Positions 1 to 9,093 are shown, counted from the stretch's first letter. The stretch: 15,138 nucleotides of DNA from Entophlyctis helioformis (GCA_025526915.1 JAHLKH010000395.1:1-15138); one strand, 5' to 3'. Translations and numbers: made by a program. Notes: generated from the sequence alone by a model not told the origin.

Positions 1-57
1 GGTTCTCATCTGCTTCTCCAGACAGTTGCAACCCCGGTTCTCATACCATTACCCCTG
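1..57. other. Left edge, partial direct repeat
   Basis: The 9-mer GGTTCTCAT occurs at 1-9 and again at 36-44, a spacing of 35 bp. The window may therefore begin inside a short tandem array whose earlier units lie outside. Nothing coding is visible here. Confidence 0.3.
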
Positions 58-135
58 GTGGAATCGCTGTGATTGGTCGATCTTAGTGGAATCGCTGTGA
101 TTGGTCAACTCCTGGTGGAATCGCTGTGATTGGTC
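58..135. repeat. Three 21-bp direct repeats, each with an inverted CCAAT box
   Basis: A 21-bp unit (core GAATCGCTGTGATTGGTC) is present without mismatch at 58-78, 86-106 and 115-135. The 7-8 bp spacers differ (GATCTTA, then AACTCCTG). Period is 28 then 29 bp. Each unit ends in GATTGGTC, which on the minus strand reads GACCAATC, the CCAAT box bound by NF-Y/HAP complexes in eukaryotes. Regular spacing and perfect conservation of the unit against diverged spacers suggest either a regulatory cluster or a short minisatellite. Promoter use is an inference, since no confident gene starts next to it. Confidence 0.6.
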
Positions 136-141
136 GATCTA

Positions 142-1583
142 GAGAGCCCTTGCACGGTGCTGACACTGCGCGATGCGAGCACAGCAAGAACGCGCCATGC
201 CAGATCCAGACGCTGCACTTGCCGCCCAACTGCACACAAGCAACAACGAGCCAAACGACAACGACGGCAACGCAGGCGACAGCACGGATATGGGACAGCG
301 CTCGCTTGCTGGCCGAGTCCTTTCAGGGGAGACTGCGAGGCTCACTGCTCAAGGTGGCATGCAGCAGGCCATGCAGCAGGCTATCCAGCAGAGCAGCGTG
401 GTCGTGGCCGTCTGAGAGGCGTGCCCAACAAGGCGGGCGGACAGAAGGCAGGCTGCAGACAGGCAAGCAGGTGCGTTGACTCGCTGTCTGTCCAGGCATG
501 CTCCATTGCCCATCGACGACGACGGCACAGTAGTCTGACGGCCGTGTCTGTGTGGTCTTGGCACTGACTGTGTGCATGTCTGATGGGTCCAAACAGCAAG
601 GGACGTTGGCAAGACGGCCGTGAACAGGGCGATCTGGTTGTTGTTCAAGAGGACAGCGAGAGCATTGGCATCGCAGGACCAAGCTGTCTGGTGCTTTCCG
701 ACTGCGACATGGGATGCAGCAGCAACGATGAGCAGCCACTGAGACGTGCTCAATGGGCCGATCCTTGGAGTTGGCTGCAGGAACTGCTTGCTGGACAGCT
801 GGATTGGCATGCCGACTTGGATGCCAAACTCGGCAGTCGCAGCACACTCGATGAGCAGCACACTCGGAGACACTGATCCAGACGAGATTGGTGAGGAGGA
901 CGCGAGTGCTGGCAGGCGTGTCTGGCCACATTGCACTTGGTGCGATGGCATCTTGGATGCGATCCATTGAGCAGCACATGGAGTGGCCAGACAGACAGAT
1001 CAAGCACTCTCCATTCATTCAACAACCACAACGACGACGATGATGGCGACAATCCTGACGATCACAGTCTTGCATGCACTGTGTTTGTTGACAAGGACAA
1101 TCCAGAGCAGAGGGGCATTGCAGGCAGTGCGCCAACGACCAACCTGTCCATGGACCAGCTGGCCAGTCAGGCAACACCAACTGCATCGCACTGGGTCACA
1201 ATGCAGATGCATATCAGGACGATCGATGGATGCAGTGGGACATTGACTGAGAAGACGCTACTCGGAGAGACGCTCGCTGCAATGCAGCTCATGACACGCA
1301 GAGTGATGCTGCACGGTGCATATCAAGCTGCGCACTGAGTGGCATCACATCAATGACTGTGCCAGCAACACACGACCGCATCTTGAACGCCTGGCTGTTG
1401 GCTGTGCTCGCTGCTCGCTATTCCCTTGATGGCTGTTGGACAGTGGGCGGCAAGTGCCAGACTGCTCGCTCTCTATCGACTCACTCTCTGTTTTCATGCA
1501 ATGAAAAGTTCAACTCCGCCAGACGCTCCGATTCTTTTCTCGTAAACACAGATACAGACACCCCACGCACCAACAGCACCAGC
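142..1583. other. No defensible gene; short ORFs only
   Basis: About 1.4 kb without a convincing gene. Plus-strand ORFs at 173-415, 583-876 and 931-1338 have ordinary-looking composition: the first ends in a Gln-rich MQQAMQQAIQQ stretch, and the last has an NHNDDDDGDNPDD acidic run. They lie in different frames. I could join 173-415 to nothing with matching phase. A possible intron 471-596 (GTGCGT to AAACAG) would lead into the 583-876 frame, but third-position bias is weak. The stretch could be 5' untranslated or promoter sequence of the gene at 1584, a decayed gene, or a fast-evolving gene I do not recognise. Confidence 0.4.
1491..1507. repeat. 17-nt perfect palindrome
   Basis: TTTTCAT-GCA-ATGAAAA is a perfect 7-bp inverted repeat around a 3-nt centre. 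It lies 76 bp upstream of the chosen start codon at 1584. It could be a protein-binding site in the promoter or leader, or chance. Confidence 0.3.
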
Positions 1584-2979
1584 ATGACTTTGGTAGGCCT
1601 GCTGAGAGCCTTCAAGGTACGCCGTGCCGTCTGCGACCACACCGGCAAGACTTTTGGCCATGCTGTGCAGCGTGTGCTCCACAGCATGCTGCCACAACAG
1701 CCGCCTCTGCAACAGCCGCCGCCGCAACAGCAGACTGCAACAGCTGCAACAACAACAGCCGCAACAACAACAGCCGCAACCACCCAGTTCATCAGCGGGA
1801 TGCTGCACGTCGACTTCCTTAGCATCTTTCACCCAGCATTAGTCGCAACAGCCGCCATCAGCATGCCCGACTCCATTGACAGCTGGAAAGCCATCATCCA
1901 GCCGGCCTTTGAGCAGTTCATGGCATCCCTTGGCGGCGGCCACACCATCCGCTTCCATGTGGATGGCCAGCTTGGCGACCTGGGCCTCAAGCTGGTCCAC
2001 AACAGCCGCACCAACAACATGCTGCATGCGGCGGTCAAGGTTCTGCAGCATGCATTCCGCCGCCAAGAATGCAAGCAGACGGGATCACTTTCAAAGTAAG
2101 TTTGCTACTCTGTACTGTGTGGTTGCCTTACTGACCATTGTCTGCTGTTGGCCATTAAGGACAGAGAAGCACGCCCTCCACCGCTTCTTTTGTCTTACAA
2201 TTGCTGATAAGAAGGCGATCTATGAGGCTCTCTCAGAGCTGGCTGGATCCAAGGAGGCGTGCACAGTCTGCCCATGCGACTATGAGGCAGACGTGTGCAT
2301 TGCCTGCCGTGTTCGCGAGTCCAGGTTAGATCGCCTTGCATTCTTCTGCTGTAGTTGATGGCTCACAGTCTGTATTCTGTGACAGTGACCAGCCGATCAT
2401 TGTCATTGCCAATGACTCTGATCTGGTGGCACATTGTGCTGGGCACTGTGCAGTCATTTTGACGCACTTGGAGCATGGGCAGCTTGTGCAGATGCGATCC
2501 TACAACCATGGTGGGCTTGCCACCATGGCATCTGTCTTGGGCGTGCGCGACTTTGCTGGAGCATGCCAGCTGGTCGCTGCACTGTCCAGGACAGACTTTT
2601 TTGGCCGCAATGACCATGGTGAGTTGCCGCGCCTGTTTTGTAGTATCTGCCATCACTCACATGCCATTCTTTGTCTACATGCGCGATTCTGCTTGCATTC
2701 CCTGCCAGGAATCGCCGCCGCGGTCAAGTTTGTCAATGCGCGGTTTGATGCCAAGGCCAAACAGCTCAACATCAAGGCGGCTGACCTCTGCGCGATCCTC
2801 GAGACTCCTGATGAGGCCAAGGCGTTCATGGACACCATCAAGGACGCGTACATCGAGGAGCTGGTCAAGAATGGTGATGAGAGCCTTGTCCAGGCATTCA
2901 AGAATGCATTTGAAGTCTTTGTCAACCGGAATGAGGTTGGGGCCTCTGCTGGTGCAATCACAGCGCCGATCGTCGCGAG
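1584..2979 (+). other. FEN1/XPG-family 5' nuclease domain
   Basis: Four exons give a domain with the ordered acidic motifs of structure-specific 5' nucleases: HVDFL (first Asp), RFHVDGQ (Asp of the FDG-like motif), YEADVCIA at 2281-2304 (the EAEA-like pair), ANDSDLV at 2408-2428 (the DSD pair), and RNDHG just before the 2619 intron (the last Asp). All metal-binding positions known from FEN1 thus have a plausible counterpart, so the domain looks catalytically intact. A low-complexity Gln/Pro/Thr/Ala insert (about 1690-1785) separates the N-terminal GLLRAF motif from the first Asp. The helix-hairpin-helix region after RNDHG is diverged, which suggests a substrate choice unlike that of housekeeping FEN1. 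Confidence 0.7.
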
Positions 2980-5900
2980 GTATGTTTATTCTTGAAGGAT
3001 GTCATGGACATGATGGCATTGACGCGTTTGAATGCCTTGCACAGATCTGAGCCTCAAGCCGACCACACCAACCACATGGATGTCAACACGACTCCATCTG
3101 TTGGAATGAAGTATGAATGCATGGAATCTGTGGCGTTTCTGGCAAAACTGACACTGAGTTTCTGTTTCTGATGCTGCGATCTTGTTATTGTGCAGGTGCT
3201 TGATGGATGGATGCTGCTTGAGCCATACTGCGCAGCAGCAGCAGCAGGCTGAGAACGGCGTCCAGCTTGTCCACCTGACACGTGGCAGGGTCGAGCAGCT
3301 TGTCAGCAGCACTGTTGGCAGCAGGCGGTTGGATGCTGCATTTGATGAGGTGAAGGGTTGCCATGTGGCACTCGACACCATCATCAGGTGCACAGTCAAC
3401 CGCCTTGCGAGCAGCTACGATGCTGTTACGCGTCGCGACATCCTGGCGGCCATCTGCAAAGCAGCAAGTGCCCAGCTGCTGCAGATTGCCAGCGAGCAGT
3501 TTCTTGGAGCAGATGGCATTTTTAAGCTCCTCCCAGCAGATGAGCCAATCTATCGCGCATTGGTATGTTTGCATGGCTTGAATGCATGCTGTTGCTATCA
3601 CACCACGTGCATTTGCTGATTTTGAATGCGGCTGACTTGATCCATTGCTTCTGGACAGAACGCAGCAATGAGAATGCAGATGCAGCTCGACAAGATTGCC
3701 AATCCGCCATGCGCATCCCACCGGCATACATCCACTCCCAGTAGGTGTTGATTGCATTGAAATGATTCAACAGCTTCCACTCACAGATCCATTTGTGTTG
3801 AATGCATAGTACTGGACACAGAGACGCAGAAAGTCGAGTACCACGGCAGGATGACCACACGAGTTGCACCGCGATCCATTGTCGCTGCCATCCACGACAA
3901 GGCGTCAGCCTGGCTGTATTTCCTGGAGCACCCCATAGGTCCACATCCAGAAAACGCCAAACCGCCGACACTCATCAATCAGCGCCAAAAGGCCGTCGCC
4001 CTGCTGCAGTCCATCATTGAGCAAAGTGCAGTGCGTCTCGACTTCCACTGACTGCATGTGCATGGAATGATTTGGCGCGATTGCTCACCATCCCACTCCA
4101 CAGGTTGGTCCTCCTCCACCGCCGCCCAAGCCACCACGGTTGTCCAACAACATTTTCGCAGCACTGGCATGCTCCAAGACCTTTCCCGTTGGCGATCTTG
4201 CCGACACTGAGACGACGGTGAGTTTGGTGCACCATTGGCGATCGTGGCTGTGTTTGGTGCACTTGGAATGGCCGCCTGATGCTGCATCCAACCGTCACAG
4301 GCGCCATTCCAATTCACGGCAGCCAAGCGGGCTGCGCACACAAAGGAGCGTGCCAAGAAAAAAGAGAAGGCCACACTACAGGAGATCATCAGAGAGAACA
4401 AGAAGAAGTCAGGCCTGCATGCTCGCAAGGCTGGAACTGTTGGCAAGAAGCAGGCGTACGCGACATATGGCATGTCATGTGCCTTGAATGTGCTTGCTGA
4501 CAAGTGTCATGCCACAGATGGGTTGCTGGCAGTCGAGTGGCAACTCGTCAGAAGCTTGCAAAGCTCGGCCGCATGATTGCGATGCCAGTCATGACACTTG
4601 CCGCGGCCACCTATCCCAAAGGACAGCCAAGACCTAAAGGCAATGCACACAGCCGCCCTGAGCAGATTGTCAAAATGGCGGTATGGGGTTTGATCGGCAT
4701 GCTGCTCTGTTTGCTTGGCTTTGTGGATGCTGACTTGTGTGGTATGCAGAAGATGCAGTCATGCGATCTCGCAAACACCAAGTTTTTTGGGCCCCAAACC
4801 AAGACACCACTCGCCGAACAGACACCCAGTTCAATCAGCCACGACACCACCCTCACAGTCTACTATTTCACGGCCGGCTTGTGGCGTGCTGCCCTTGCCT
4901 TGATCGGCGCCATGGTCGCGGATCTGGTCAAGCTGGATGCAGACGCGCCTCTGCCTCTGGAGTACTGTGTCCTGGAGGCAAGCCAAGGCAAGTGACGCAG
5001 TATTACTATGTCAACCCCGAGGACTTTGACGAGGACGAGAGCGCGACGCTCTTGTCAGGTGGATGCATTCACAAGCAGGGCATCATTGTTTGGCACATGT
5101 ACGGCACCGGCCCGCACAGCAGCGACACAAAGATCCCTCGCTATGGCAGCTTGGTGACTCTCGAGAGTGACACGGCTCTCAAGATCTGCGCCTTTGATAC
5201 TGCCAAGATTGCCAAGCAACCCAACATGCATGGCGACCTCGACGATCAGGACAAGCAGAACGAGCACGACGAGCACGACGAGCAGGACGAGCAGGACGAG
5301 CAGGACGAGCACGACGAGCAGGACGAGCAGGACGAGCACGATGAGCACGATGAGCACAACGAGCAGGACGACCATGATGTGCACAATCAGCCGACAGCAG
5401 CGCCAGCAGCACCGGCGCTTCATCTTCAGCCGTCCAACCACCACCACCACCACCACCAGCAGCAGCAGTTCCATCAGCAAATGAGCTGCTTACGGCCCTC
5501 ACCAGCAGTATATCAGGTGGAGGCGGTGCTGTGGACATGCTGCTGCGCCATCTTGGCTATGTCCTGGCGGACAGCATGATGGTGCAGCCACAAGCAACAA
5601 AGCATGCCATCCACTCCTGGATTGTAACAGTCATGCAAATGACGATCCATCGCACCTGGACGCGGAGGGTGCTGCAAACCAACGCAGCCAAGCTGAAGGA
5701 TGACACGGTACGGATGGACATGATGCAGACGTGCACGATGCTGATGGACATGTCACTGATTGATGCAATGCAGCAGGCGGCCACGGCACACAGCGACACG
5801 TTCCAGAAAGACGCGCGGCAAGCAGCCATGATGGACATGGCACAGATGGACACGATGCGAGCAGCCATGATGGATGTCGACATGATGGACGCGACGCAGC

Positions 5901-8884
5901 AGACGGTGACAATCCAGGCCGACGCGATCCTGTCAGCCGTGGTGCAGGCAGATGCAGAGCTGTCGGCCTTGATGCACACAAGTGCGCAGACGGCAGACGC
6001 TGTGCACGCGGGCACTATGGAGGCTGTCTTGCCCTACAGGCTTGATGGCAGCCTTTGCGCAGATGCAAGGCATGACATTTACAGCAATCTGGCAAGGGAT
6101 GTGTGTGGCATGCTCGCGCGGCACTACATCTCCAGCCAGTCTGAGCTGGCCGTCACTGCGGCCCTCAAGCTGATGCCCAGTGCATCCATTGAGGACGTGA
6201 GAGTGTGGATTGCAACACTTTTCAAGACCGCCAAGGCTGCTGCTGCCAAGGCTGCCAAGGACGCTACACCACCAGCGATTGAGGACGCCACACCGCTGGC
6301 CACTTTGGACGCTGCTCCTCCCACCTCAAGTCTCAAGCGGGGCCGGTCCACCTCTTCGTCAGCCAACAAGGGCGGCAGGCCCAAGAAGCGACGGGGCAGG
6401 AAGGCAGCCACCACCAAGGACGCGGCATCCAGCTCTTCCTCGGCCACTGACGACGGCGGTCTTGATACAATCCCGCAAGAGCTGCACGAGCTCAAGACGC
6501 TGGTGCCTGATGTGTCTCGGTCAGAGATCGTGATCTTTTACAAGCTGTCCAAGCTTGCTGGCACGACAAACAAGCTGTGCCCGCAAGCAGCCAGCCGCGA
6601 CCCATTCATCCTCATCACCGAGACAACGCTCTTTTGGGCAGTGATGGGGAGTAGTGATGATCGCATCCGTGGCGAGCAAAGTGCTGCTTTGGCATACTTG
6701 CGACTGCAGCTCCTTGCTGTACTCAGTAGGTCGCACTGCCTGTTTATGCCATGTCTACATGATATGATGCTGACACTCCACTTTTATCCAAGACTACCAA
6801 AAAGCCAGCTTGGGTCTCGCATCACCTAACACGACGATCAAGAAGGCACTCAGCAATAGCAAGGAGCTCTGTATCCTCAACATACTCCTTCCCGGCCTCC
6901 GCCCCAAGAAAGGCCGCTATCAGACGCCAGACGAGGCCGACAAGGAGGTGTTTGAGCAGGTCCAAGCAAATGACACAGTCATTGCTGATGCGATGCAACT
7001 GGCTGAGCACGAGGGTCTGGTTGGCAAGGAGCGCCAGGAGTTTATAGACGCCGTGATCGATGGTCTTCCTCCTGCAATTCCAAGCAAACCGACCGCGGTG
7101 GGCAGCTTCCGGACGGACGGATACAGCATCTTTCAATTGGCGCTGGACTATCGCACAGACCGTCCAGAGTCGCCTCGCAGTATGTGGCGTGCTTGAATGC
7201 TTTGGTGCACACATTGGTTCTGACTGCCGCCTTGATCTGCATGCTCCAACATGGCAACTTTAGGCGAGCAGCCCAGCCTTGCTGATGGCATGCCTGATGA
7301 TGATGATGATGATGAGGCTGATGAAGTTGATGATGGGCATGATGGGCATGATCACTTGGATGGCGAATGTGAGTTGCTGTGCCAATCCAGACGCACACTT
7401 GTTGTCCACACCGACTGACATGCTATCCACAGCTGCCGATCCTGCCGACCCATCAGCCGCCAAGCCAAAAGCGACCAATCCTGTAAGTCACTTGCCTGCC
7501 AACCTCGCGCATTGGTGCACATGCATTGCACATTCCTCACTCATGCCATGGCATGACAGGGCAAGCTCAGCTTCTACGCCTCGCAGCGATTGCTCAACAT
7601 TGTCAAAGCCAACAAGTTGTTCACCAACAAGGGCTACCGGTTTGTGCGGATTGTTGGCATTGATTGGGGCGAGCGGTACATGTATGGCGCGTCCAGCATG
7701 CTGGTGGATCTGGCAACCTTCACCTATACCCTCGAGTCCAACTACGTGCTCTCCTCTGGCATGGCACGAGCCGAGCACAGCCTTCAGCGGTGGTATGCAT
7801 GCAATGACTCTGCCACGCGCACTCTTGACCTGATCAACTCACAGTGCCTGCCTCTTGTGCCAGGTTTGCTGATCGATATGCCAAGGCAGCCGACATCCAG
7901 GCGGCCATTGCATTCAAGACAGCAAAGCATGCCGATCCAGGCGTCTCAGCAGGCGAGAGAGCCTTTTGGGATCTGCGCTGCCATGCGTACTGCACGCCAT
8001 TCTTGAATGCACGGGTACGTTTTCTCTGTTTCTGGATGCCCATTGCCATGGCCGCCATGCTGCTTGATCGCATGCTGATCACACTGGACGGCATGGCATG
8101 GCATGGCATTCCACAGAAGGTCAAGGCCAAGCGGTTCACCATGTGCAGCAACCGCACGTCTGATCGCGGAAACGCTCTTGAGGGCATCATGAATCTGGCA
8201 GGCTCGACCACTAGATATCGCGCATCTCGTGCATCTCAAGGCCGCTGTGACAAGCCAACAGAGAAGGACATCCCTGTTGTATGGGCATTTGGCATCGACT
8301 TTACAGGCCAAGGTGGCAGGCACGCTGTGTTTGAGAAGTTTCTCATCAGGCATCTGCGGTCGTCTGGATATGCCTATGTGCGTCTGGATATGCCACGCTG
8401 TCCATCCATCTGTGCACCAACTGACCACACGATCATGCACACACACACACAGATCTACCGCTGCAATGAGAACCTGACCAGCCAGATGTGCCCGCAGTGC
8501 AAGCAGCGGATCCCATACGAGAACCGCACCAACCTGCGACGCTACGAGTGCATACCATGCAAGACCGTCTACCACCGAGACGTGCTTGGAGCCACCAACA
8601 TCGGGATGGTCGCACTGTGGCATCTGCTCTATGGACAACGGCCGCTCTACTTGACGCACACGCCACCTGACAGCAATCCAGCCACGCCAGAGCACCTTGC
8701 AGACATTGAGGCAACTCATCATGGCATCCAGTGGCGTGCACAACATCACATCATGCTGCTCGCGATACCGCCTGATCAGCCTGTCATCCAGCAGCCTCCG
8801 TCACCCGATCTGCTTCCCTTCAAGTCGCATGTGGCCTCATGGGATCAGATCATGCTGCCATGTCTGCCAACAACAACACTTTGA
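1584..8884 (+). CDS. FEN1/XPG-like nuclease fused to Fanzor/TnpB-type RuvC nuclease
   Basis: Predicted two-nuclease protein of about 1,955 residues in 20 exons. Introns: 2096-2159, 2325-2385, 2619-2708, 2980-3044, 3111-3195, 3563-3658, 3741-3809, 4031-4103, 4218-4300, 4456-4517, 4681-4749, 4927-5000 (weak donor GTCAAG), 6726-6792, 7180-7263, 7369-7432, 7483-7559, 7793-7863, 8015-8116, 8378-8452. All are GT-AG, and phases match across every junction. Residues about 1-400 carry FEN1/XPG acidic motifs, about 1287-1309 a nuclear localisation signal, and about 1600-1956 a RuvC nuclease with zinc ribbon. The start at 1584 (MTLVGLLRAF) resembles the MG-GL start of FEN1-family proteins. One -1 frame break near 5378-5485 is unexplained. 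From memory, the architecture resembles very large uncharacterised proteins of Mortierella-type fungi; unverified. Fanzors are RNA-guided DNA nucleases carried by eukaryotic transposons. It could instead be two adjacent genes split near 5500. Confidence 0.72.
3045..5000 (+). other. Central linker of the fusion protein, exons 5-12
   Basis: Eight small exons code for a region I cannot assign to a family. Visible features are a poly-Gln run from CAG repeats (3233-3247), a proline run (VGPPPPPPKPP, exon from 4104), a Lys-rich probable helix (KERAKKKEKATLQEIIRENKKK, exon 4301-4455), and a hydrophobic stretch near 4861-4926. Every junction up to 4750 has a standard donor and matching phase. The join from the frame ending near 4992 to the frame starting at 5001 is doubtful: a 74-nt intron 4927-5000 with donor GTCAAG fits the phase, but coding-like third positions continue to about 4990, so a 1-nt deletion is the alternative. 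Confidence 0.5.
5239..5372 (+). repeat. Acidic GAC-GAG-CAC/CAG tandem repeat (HDEQDE)
   Basis: About 130 bp of imperfect 9-bp units GACGAGCAC or GACGAGCAG. In the coding frame this gives a run of Asp-Glu-His and Asp-Glu-Gln triplets inside the fusion protein. The frame is open throughout the repeat. Repeats of this kind change copy number easily, in multiples of three bases. Confidence 0.8.
5441..5468 (+). repeat. CAC then CAG triplet run near a frame break
   Basis: A run of CAC triplets is followed by CAG triplets. In the upstream frame it reads HHHHHHQQQQ; in the downstream frame it reads poly-Pro then AAA. The switch between these two frames must occur between 5378 and 5485. No GT-AG pair of normal length gives the right phase, so this low-complexity stretch is the likely place of a 1-nt indel. 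Confidence 0.6.
5700..6015 (+). other. Met- and Asp-rich segment
   Basis: The open frame contains an unusual cluster of methionines, for example MMDMAQMDTMRAAMMDVDMM, encoded by repeated ATGATGGA and GGACATG-type words. The segment looks like a diverged internal repeat. No domain is recognised. Confidence 0.5.
6335..6403 (+). other. Nuclear localisation signal
   Basis: The codons give KRGR, then a Ser/Asn spacer, then GRPKKRRGRK. This is a classical bipartite or monopartite import signal, flanked by Ser- and Ala-rich disordered sequence. Eukaryotic Fanzors are described as having acquired such signals, since their DNA targets are nuclear. Confidence 0.75.
7560..8884 (+). other. Fanzor/TnpB-type RuvC nuclease domain with zinc ribbon
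   Basis: Exons 7560-7792, 7864-8014, 8117-8377 and 8453-8884. RuvC-I is RIVGIDWGERYMYGAS, with the catalytic Asp codon at 7662-7664. A strand reading VVWAFGIDFTG (about 8276-8308) sits where RuvC-II is expected but lacks the usual glutamate. A zinc ribbon follows, with CPQC (codons 8489-8500) and CIPC (8549-8560). RuvC-III is HRDVLGATNIG, catalytic Asp at 8579-8581, then LLYGQRPLYL. The order RuvC-I, RuvC-II, zinc ribbon, RuvC-III is that of TnpB and Fanzor. The 8378-8452 intron is a multiple of three without stops, so retention would still give an open frame; removing it restores the expected spacing before CPQC. A 71-nt intron 7793-7863 explains the frame change after HSLQRW. Confidence 0.8.
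8438..8450. repeat. CA dinucleotide run at a splice acceptor
   Basis: A short (CA)n tract runs directly into the AG acceptor at 8451-8452 of the last intron of the fusion gene. Confidence 0.6.
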
Positions 8885-9093
8885 ATCGGGGGACCTCCCG
8901 ATCGACCTAACGGGTCACTTTACGAAGGTGAGACCCTTGTTGGATGTGCCTCGCCCGCCTGTCGTGGCATGCTCGTTGCTGACTCGAACCTTGCATCGTG
9001 TGATATGTGGGCTTGCATCCGTCGCCTCTTGGGTCGAATTTAACTCCAAAATCCTTGGTAATTGTTTGAATATCGGGTCCAGTTGCAGGCCCC
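8885..9093 (+). other. Intergenic region: possible guide-RNA/right end or MTA1 leader
   Basis: Only 209 bp separate the Fanzor stop from the methyltransferase start. Near the left side are a GC-rich inverted motif (GGGGGACCTCCC, 8888-8899) and a hairpin at 8912-8936: GGGTC pairs with GACCC, two further pairs follow, and the loop is small. In described Fanzor loci the guide RNA is encoded just 3' of the protein and overlaps the element end, so this would be the place to look. Against that, GAAG|GTGAGA at 8924-8933 and TTGCAG at 9083-9088 could be the two ends of a 161-nt leader intron of the next gene. The sequence does not decide between them. Confidence 0.35.

Noticed and set aside
58..135. 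Three direct repeats as a CRISPR array
   Set aside because: Spacers are only 7-8 bp, there are just three units, and the genes are eukaryotic with introns.
323..1018. Long minus-strand ORF of about 230 codons
   Set aside because: Cys-rich composition without any motif; it looks like the complement of a plus-strand stretch with few stops.
5055..5480. Minus-strand ORF reading long Val/Leu runs
   Set aside because: It is the complement of the GAC-GAG-CAC repeat, which is open in the coding frame of the fusion gene.
5531..6829. Independent gene starting near 5531
   Set aside because: It starts with GTG, has no promoter space, and the open frame extends upstream to 5378 with protein-like sequence. 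Treated as a continuation of the fusion gene after a frame break, though two genes are not fully excluded.
7946..8749. Minus-strand ORF of 267 codons
   Set aside because: It lies antisense to the RuvC exons, crosses their introns, and shows no motif.
7844..8884. Single uninterrupted exon covering the RuvC C-terminal part
   Set aside because: The frame is open, but removing introns 8015-8116 and 8378-8452 (both with good splice sites) gives the family-like spacing between motifs.
76..8908. GGTCGATC near the left repeats and its inverse near 8900 as terminal inverted repeats
   Set aside because: Only 8 bp match and the similarity ends at once on both sides; no target-site duplication is visible. 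Chance is likely.
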